Below, piece by piece: positions 57,745 through 64,000 of a stretch of 64,000 bases of DNA. Numbering within the stretch: the stretch's first letter is position 1; every line of letters begins with the position of its first letter. This stretch comes from Diospyros lotus (lineage: Eukaryota > Streptophyta > Magnoliopsida > Ericales > Ebenaceae). The notes beneath the pieces were generated by a model. The model worked only from the letters and a program-made list of their open reading frames with translations. It ran no database searches and was not told the origin of the DNA. The position numbers and the translations under genes are program-made. Location: assembly GCF_014633365.1 (NCBI RefSeq), contig NC_068346.1, positions 33,915,191 through 33,979,190 of the forward strand. Reading direction: 5' to 3'.

Positions 57745-59590
57745 TGTGACGCCCCAGTCCCCACCACCGGGTGTCACCGTAACCCACAGTTACAACCTCG
57801 ACCTATCTCGAAAGAAGGCTATGCCCTACCAACATAAAGTATTAAAATAATATGGCACCCTAGGTGAGGTTCAGGCTTCGCAATCTTTGATTGTCAAGAA
57901 CTCGGGTTTAAAATACATAGGCAGCGAAAATTCACCTGATTCTTGTGTTCGATTAGGCCTTTAAAATATAAATCCAATTTTCGTAAACAAATAAAAATAA
58001 ATACCAATATACTCAATAAAATATTCCAATAGTCAAGCATATTTTATAATCTCGATCGCAACCGACCGGTTCACATTGCCAACAAACACACACATTGAGT
58101 TACTCATAGCGGGAACCTTAATTTGATCATAATCAGATTTTATTTCAGCCGTAATTGTCTCCTGCAGCCAAATACAAAGCACATATATATATTACGAAAT
58201 TGACACAGAAACACGACCCACATCCTCACTGTTTTCAATCACTGCTAACCGATATCTTTTTCACCAACACCGTTTTCCCTTCCTTAGACCTCGAGCCATC
58301 TATTAGCTCAGTGGGGGTAAAGAGGTGAGTCTAGCGACTTAGTAAAGGCAATATGCAATGCAGCAAATTAATAAGCATGACATCATAGATAAAAATAAAG
58401 TGCAACATGCATGCAAGCCCGTCCACCGTACTTATCTCAAGCTCTAGGTGACCCCTGGTGGTTCCCTCTATGAACCCGTCTTAAGACTCTCACAGTCAGA
58501 AACCCACCGCCCCATGTCTAAGCACTTCCTCAACATCTTATGCAAGCCATGACAAAAGTAATTTACACACAAAGCATACTAAACCCTTACCGATTCAGCA
58601 TTAACCGCCTATTCTTGTTAAGCGTACCGACCTTTTGCCTTGATAGCTTCTCTGATAATATTCCTCCATAACATCGGAATCACCAATATCATTTCCCAAT
58701 TATCATAAATTAGTGCAATAAGACACGAGGATAATTCCATTAAATACCACTAAATTAATCTTATATATCACTTACCTATTCATTCATTTATTCCTTACAC
58801 GCACAAGCTGACAGGTTTCTTACTACCGCATTTTCCTTCTTCAAATTCACGTTGAGAGCTCACCGAGCCACTTCTCCCTATTTATAAGCCTCAGCCACCC
58901 ACTGTATATCCTCAAACCCACAGTAAAATCCGTTAATTTATCTTCACAAGGCACAAGGCTAATTATGCCTCACACTACCCTGTTCATGGCTGGAGGTGAA
59001 TTCTTGGAGGCCAAGATTGCATCAGAGGCTGCCATGTGGCAGCAAAAATGAGGAGGCAAGTGGCTGGTACGGTAAGGATCAGGCAGGCCCACGTAGCGCA
59101 GCTTAGCCATGCAGCCACGTGTATGGGAGCCAAATGGCGCCCTAAAACGGTGTCGTTTCGGCGCCCTTGTGCTGGAAAAAATTTCCAGCAATCCCTCATG
59201 CACGCTCAAGCCGCAGATCAATCCCATGACCCCAAGTCCCACCTTGCACTCGCGTGTCGCCCGCGCTACTATCTTCCTCACTTATATATTGTGCACCAAT
59301 AAACTTAAAGTGATCCTAGCCCATTTTTGGATTTGCACTTAACCCCCTTAAGTTTATGAAATTCGACACATACACCCCCACACTTTATTTATCCCTTATT
59401 CCACTTATATCCCAGACTTACCAAATATTTTTCTATTTCCTCAAGACTACAAATTTCCAATAAATCATCATAAACCCATAAATTATTTTAAACCCAAGAA
59501 ATTCCACAAAGGCCAAACATCTTTATTAAATAACTTGTCTTAGATGAAGAAATTAATTTCTATTATTCTCCCAAGATCAGGGATGTTACA
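57745..59590 (-). mobile_element. Solo LTR in LINE ORF1
   Basis: Plus-strand edges are TGTGACGCCCC and AGGGATGTTACA; read on the minus strand it begins TGTAACATCCCTGATC. CCTAT is duplicated exactly on both sides (57740-57744, 59591-59595). A TATA-like GGCTTATAAATAGGG lies on the minus strand near 58876-58890. The ends and GC-rich termini resemble long LTRs of Tekay/Del-type Gypsy elements (inference). Several open frames on both strands (58970-59342) have no recognisable product. Confidence 0.9.
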
Positions 59591-59870
59591 CCTATCACAC
59601 GCCTTTTTAGGGAGAGATGAACCCTTGGAATGCCATAGGAAGTTGTCTTCTAGGGAATGTACTACAATTTTGTCAAGATAAGAGGGGTAGGGACTCAACG
59701 ACATTGACCCAAGATCGGGGCTGATCCTTTCCCAATTTTGGATTCGCAACTGAATCGGTTGCTCTGTTAATCCTCCATTCCCTGTCATTACCCATCTCAT
59801 GCCTCGAATTCATGAAATACATAGGTTGATAACCCCTTTCTAGTAGTTGAGCTCCCATAGCCTAATTTCT
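59591..59870 (-). pseudogene. LINE ORF1 N-terminal remnant
   Basis: On the minus strand, DQPRSWVNVV (near 59720) and HSLEDNFLWHSKGSSLPKKA (about 59665-59600) read toward the DUF4283 domain interrupted by the LTR at 57745. After removing one CCTAT copy, the coding sequence continues as VIGEAYWENTLFGYF. Confidence 0.75.
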
Positions 59871-59887
59871 CTTTGAAAGAGAACGCA

Positions 59888-60097
59888 AATTAGTCTTATG
59901 GGTCCCTTGATCATGACTTGCTTTTAATGCAACATGATGAGCAGTGGAAGAAAGCTAGCCAATGGGGCCTATTTCTCATGAAGGCTCAATTGGAAGAATG
60001 GAAACGTTGCCCAAATTAGACTTATGGTTCCCTTGATCATGAGGGGCAGGGAAAAAAGCTGGCCAATTGGGCCCATTTGATGGGAAGAATCATTAGA
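59888..60097 (-). repeat. Imperfect tandem repeat in the LINE 5' region
   Basis: CAAATTAG(T/A)CTTATGG followed by TCCCTTGATCATGA occurs at about 59888 and 60013, each followed by AAAGCTGGCCAAT- and GGGCC-like sequence. The second copy is shortened. It lies just upstream of ORF1 and may be the LINE 5'UTR. Confidence 0.7.
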
Positions 60098-60127
60098 AAT
60101 AAATTAATAATAACGTTGGAAGGTTTA

Positions 60128-61442
60128 GTGGGAATACTTTAATATTTTACTCTTAAGTTTAGTTTTGATAATGAAAAACAAATTAATTTATACCCTAAGT
60201 CATAAGTCAAGTTTATGGTTTTCAATAAAAATCAATTTCAAGTACTTTGTTAAAATGAAAACCAACGAATTATATTCTTATACACATATGGAGATTTGCA
60301 CAAACAAGTTTTATGATGGATCCCCTAAATGATTTTTAAAAATTAGTTTAAAACCGATAATCAAATGTAACAAAATTTTTCTAAGACAAATACCATTTGT
60401 CGACTGGTTTCTTCTCACCTATCAACTGTTTAGGCATTTTGGACCAAACTGTCGACAAACTATATGCAATGGTCGACTATTTTGAATTTCATGATTTTGG
60501 TTATGGATCGTTAACCTTAAGGTTGTCGTTCGGCATAATGTATGTTCTTAATAGATTGATATTTTGCCTTTGATATGGTTTTGATGATGAAAATCAATTG
60601 TATTTTGATGAAGAAAATATTTTGTTAATAGTTATTAATTTGGTGCTTCAAATTACTTTTATATGATCTATTAAGCACCAAAATTAAAATTAATTTCATC
60701 ATGCAATCCAATGTCAAAAATCTTGTGATAAATTTCTTGACTACATTTAGAATATTATGTTTTTATTTTATTATATCAAAAAAACTTTTGAAAATAATTT
60801 TGAAGTGGAGAAAAAGTTTCAAATTAATTTTTTGATCATTACTATAGTAATTTCGGTTGCTACAATGATCTCCATTGGCTATAGTACTTTTCATTTGCTA
60901 CAGTAGCAATCAACTATTTCTTATAGGCTATCGATTGTTTCCTCTTATACGGTCAATCATTTTTATGCAAGATCTAGGTTGTTTGTTGTCGATCGCCTCT
61001 ACATCATGAATTGTCGATCATTCTTCAATAATGTCAATCATTCTTCACCAAGTTGTCGACCGTTGTTTGAATTTTTGAACTATCCTATTAACCGTTTCTA
61101 TCTCAAAAAATTCCAACGACTAGTTTGACAACTTGACTAAGACGTTCCACCCACTACCAATGGCTATATTTTTGAAAGAACTCGTGAAGCTCTATAAATA
61201 AAGAGTTAGAGGATCATTAGAGTGAACCAGGAGAATTTACAAGCTTTCAAGTGCTCCATCTTTCAAATACTCATTTATTCTTCATTTTTTATTTTTCTCT
61301 CTAAAGATTTTGATTAACATTTGTATTATTTTATTCAAGTCTTGTGTTTATTTTGAGATATCTTGTTACTAAGAGTGTCTACTCTTAGATCCTCTCTTTT
61401 GTATCATTATTGATTTTCCTAGTAAAATTTCTAGAGGGCCTA
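60128..61442 (+). mobile_element. Copia (SIRE-type) LTR fragment, left part
   Basis: Contains many GTCGAC/GTCGATC motifs (60404-61066), a TATA box CTCTATAAATAAAGAG near 61191 and a U5-like stretch ending CTAGAGGGCCTA. It is interrupted by the LTR at 61443. No internal coding region is in the window, so the rest of the element may lie to the right. Confidence 0.55.
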
Positions 61443-63929
61443 TGTAATACCCAAGAAAACTTTAAGGGTATAAATGATATTTGATAAAGGGTATAACTAG
61501 AATTTTTGAAATAAATAGACTATAGGGTACACTATCGCAGTCTTAAACAATCGAATCAATCGAAGGGAGTACCCCAAACCCTAGATAGTTAGGGAAAATG
61601 TAATGGTATTGACGAGTAATACGAACGATGATTTTAGGCATCAAAAGAAGTGGGATCGGGAACAGTTTCTGGTACACCTTTGAAACAAGCTGAGAAAACC
61701 GAATCAACATAAGGAATATCTGGAAAGTCAACGGCGTATGTTGAGAACCAATATTTTATGCGTAGAACAACCCTCTAGTAATTTTGGGTTGAAACGAAGA
61801 GATTTAGGGTCAAAACGATCAACCGGACCTAAGTGTAATTTTCTAAATTTGCCCGAGGGAGGTCAAAAAGGTAATTTTTCACAAATTTCAAAGATGGAAT
61901 GAAGAGTATAAGACTTGTGGGTCTTAGTGGTATGGTTAGAAAGATCACGGGTGCTTTGAAGAATGCCAAAATAGCATTTGAAGAAGTCAGGGGGTTAAAG
62001 TGTAATAAACCAAAAATCTAGCAGTGTGAACACGCAAGGAAATTCGGTCGCCGCCTTCAACCACACGTGGTCGCCGTTTCCGGAGATGGGACAACCAAGG
62101 GTGGTTCGGGGGAGGTGGTATACGACACAAAGAGGCTTGGGGGCCAAGCCTTGGCCTCTGATTGGTTGCAAACTGGCCAAAATCTTGCTATAAATACCTA
62201 AGGTTTTGGCCAAAACTTTGGCATCAAATTGCTTGTGAATGAGGGTGAATCGAAGGTAAGGGATAGAGGGCTTTTTCTCCTTGGTGTGTGGACTTCGTTT
62301 CTAGAGCATTTCGGATCAGTTGGTGTTCGTTTGAAGTGGTTTCGATCATCACTGGAAAAATCGAGGCAGACCGCCTCCGCCGCACCTACAACTGTCAATT
62401 TGGAGGGGTTTCTAGTGGCCTTTCGGCTAGAAACTGGTGCCAAACTGATCGAATAGACAAGGGCTTGAAGGGGGTACCCTCACATCTTCCATCGGAGCAG
62501 TCATCGGCGGCTAGAGAATTAAGGAAGAAGGTGGCGCGTGGCTACATGCGCCACACTCCATGCGTATCCACACGCAGGGCACGTGACAAAAGGGCTTTTC
62601 TGGTATTTTCTCTCAATATTTTTCTTAAATTATTTTAGGAATTATCATGTTGAAAGATTTTAAAAATGTTTGAGGAGATAATTATTTTTGAATTATTGAG
62701 GTGAAAATTAGGAGAAAAATGGAGAAAATTATGAAACAATTGAGGAAAAATAGATTTTGATGCTCTTTAATTAAATATGGTGTTTAGGGAATGTCGTGGC
62801 TCGAGATTGTGTATAAGTTCGGGTGTTTGTGATTTGACACGCAAATTGAGACAGTGCACGAGGATCGAACCAATCCGAATACGTTCAGGTGAGTGGTCTG
62901 ATTCCAGTCTTACCTTTTCTTGAAAGTATCTTGGTGTGCATTTAGTGAGTTCAAGTGAGCGGTTTTACTCTCTCGAGCTTAGGTTGCATGTGATTAAACC
63001 AATTGAAGTGAGCGGTTGTACCCTCAAGAACTCGGGGTGTTATGCATAGGTGTTTTACTCACGTACTTATAGCATCGTATGCATATTGAACATGTGGTAT
63101 ATTGCATCAACTATTGTTACTTATAAATGAGTCGGTGCATGGCATGTGATTTTTCATATTATTGGGGTATTGGTTTTTCGTGTCATTGTTATGTCCATGG
63201 GGGATGGGGTGGGGTCTACTTAGGAATGGGACAAGATTAATCCAGGTGAATGGGTGACACGGTAGGGCACCCGAGAATTAAGTATGTCGTGGCAAGGTCA
63301 ACCCCAATGGTGTGTGGAATGGATTTTCCACGGGAGGTTGAGTATGTCAGGGAGATTTCTCAAGTTAGACGTGTTGTACATTGTCGTTGTTTTGTTATGC
63401 CATGTCCATATGTCTTTCATGCATTCAATAAACTATTTCATGCCATCACTTAGATGTTTTATCATCTAACGTGGGTTATGCCCCTTGAACATTCAACATT
63501 CCAGCTAGGGACTGCTGCCAGGGCGAGGACATGGCCAGCTGAGGGCCTATGGTGTTTAGTATGATAGTTGTTGTATCATTTTGAGGTGATAGTAATTATT
63601 TTGGTATATGTATGAACGGTTGTATGATGGTGATGTTATCATTTGGTAGACTGTATTATGTATTTTTTTGTGGAAATACTATGTAAAAATCACAGTGTTT
63701 TGATGTTAATGTATCTGATGCGTTATAATATGTCTCGTTTAGTTTTTAAAAGATTATAATATGTCTCAGGATTTTATCTGTATGTGAAGATTGTTCTTGA
63801 AATCACTGCGAGCGCCGGCCATTGTATGTGTCAGGTGTTTTATCTGCATGTGATGGACTTGGAAATAAAAAAAAAAGATTCTCGAGGATTCCCTTTTAGT
63901 AACGCGCCCGTGTAAGGCGGGATGTTACA
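61443..63929 (+). mobile_element. 2.5-kb LTR (probably solo) nested in the Copia LTR
   Basis: Begins TGTAATACCC and ends GGGATGTTACA. The flanking 5-mers GCCTA (61438-61442) and ACCTA (63930-63934) differ at one base. A TATA box GCTATAAATACC lies near 62187, followed by a leader. The ends match the TGTAACAYCC-type termini of the LTR at 57745-59590, so both may belong to one Gypsy lineage. No coding region is recognised. A TAACGCGCCCGTGTAAGGCG segment directly precedes the 3' end. Confidence 0.75.
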
Positions 63930-64000
63930 ACCTACATTGATTATAGGAAGTTGTTTTTCCTATCTTGTTGCTAGAGCGCTTGCTTGTTTAAGCAAGAGTT
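63930..64000 (+). mobile_element. Copia LTR fragment, right part, running off the window
   Basis: The sequence ACCTACATTGATTATAGGAAG continues the LTR broken at 61442. The window ends inside it. Confidence 0.45.

Noticed and set aside
62198..62638. Open frames of 75-116 codons on both strands
   Set aside because: Within the leader part of a long LTR; no recognisable protein and competing frames on both strands.

Overview
This is nuclear DNA from a flowering plant, most likely a eudicot. It has spliced genes with GT-AG introns and AT-rich intergenic DNA. The three host genes belong to plant families: a LISCL-type GRAS factor, an FtsJ/RrmJ methyltransferase close to the short plant form, and a CCS52B/FZR3-type anaphase-promoting-complex activator. 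I cannot name the species from sequence alone.

Layout. 1-2960: a broken hAT transposase split by a solo LTR, with a precise 5-bp target duplication. 2961-9900: gene-free DNA with a miniature LTR element (TRIM, 7326-7775) and a short CACTA element (8070-8795). 10510-12768: an intact GRAS gene. 16730-17884: a non-autonomous Mutator-like element (47-bp inverted ends, 9-bp duplication). 18266-24209: a six-exon FtsJ methyltransferase on the plus strand with one 4.8-kb intron. 24772-27248: a nine-exon FZR3/CCS52B gene on the minus strand, convergent with the methyltransferase. Three MSA-like mitotic boxes lie upstream of it.

30991-40294 is a large, dead SIRE/Maximus-type Copia element. Its 5' LTR is split by another LTR. 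Its gag-pol breaks off inside reverse transcriptase at a poly(A) run, and the remaining interior carries an apparently spliced, decayed copy of a host LBD (LATERAL ORGAN BOUNDARIES domain) gene. A 12-unit, 56-bp tandem repeat with higher-order structure abuts its 3' LTR (40291-40956). An LTR-like minisatellite region follows (41228-42420).

42420-52000 has no recognised host gene. It holds two Mutator-like elements with very long inverted arms (45994-47025 and 50365-51617, the second nearly one giant palindrome), a Tourist-like MITE and a tRNA-derived SINE with 11-bp duplications. 52060-60100 is a degenerate minus-strand LINE interrupted by two solo LTRs, each with an exact 5-bp duplication. 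60128-64000 is another Copia-type LTR, split by a 2.5-kb solo LTR.

Only the GRAS, FtsJ and FZR3 genes look functional. They share no evident pathway. Most other recognisable features are layered transposable-element debris whose nesting order can be read from the duplications. The least ordinary findings are the retro-captured LBD gene and the near-palindromic Mutator-like elements.
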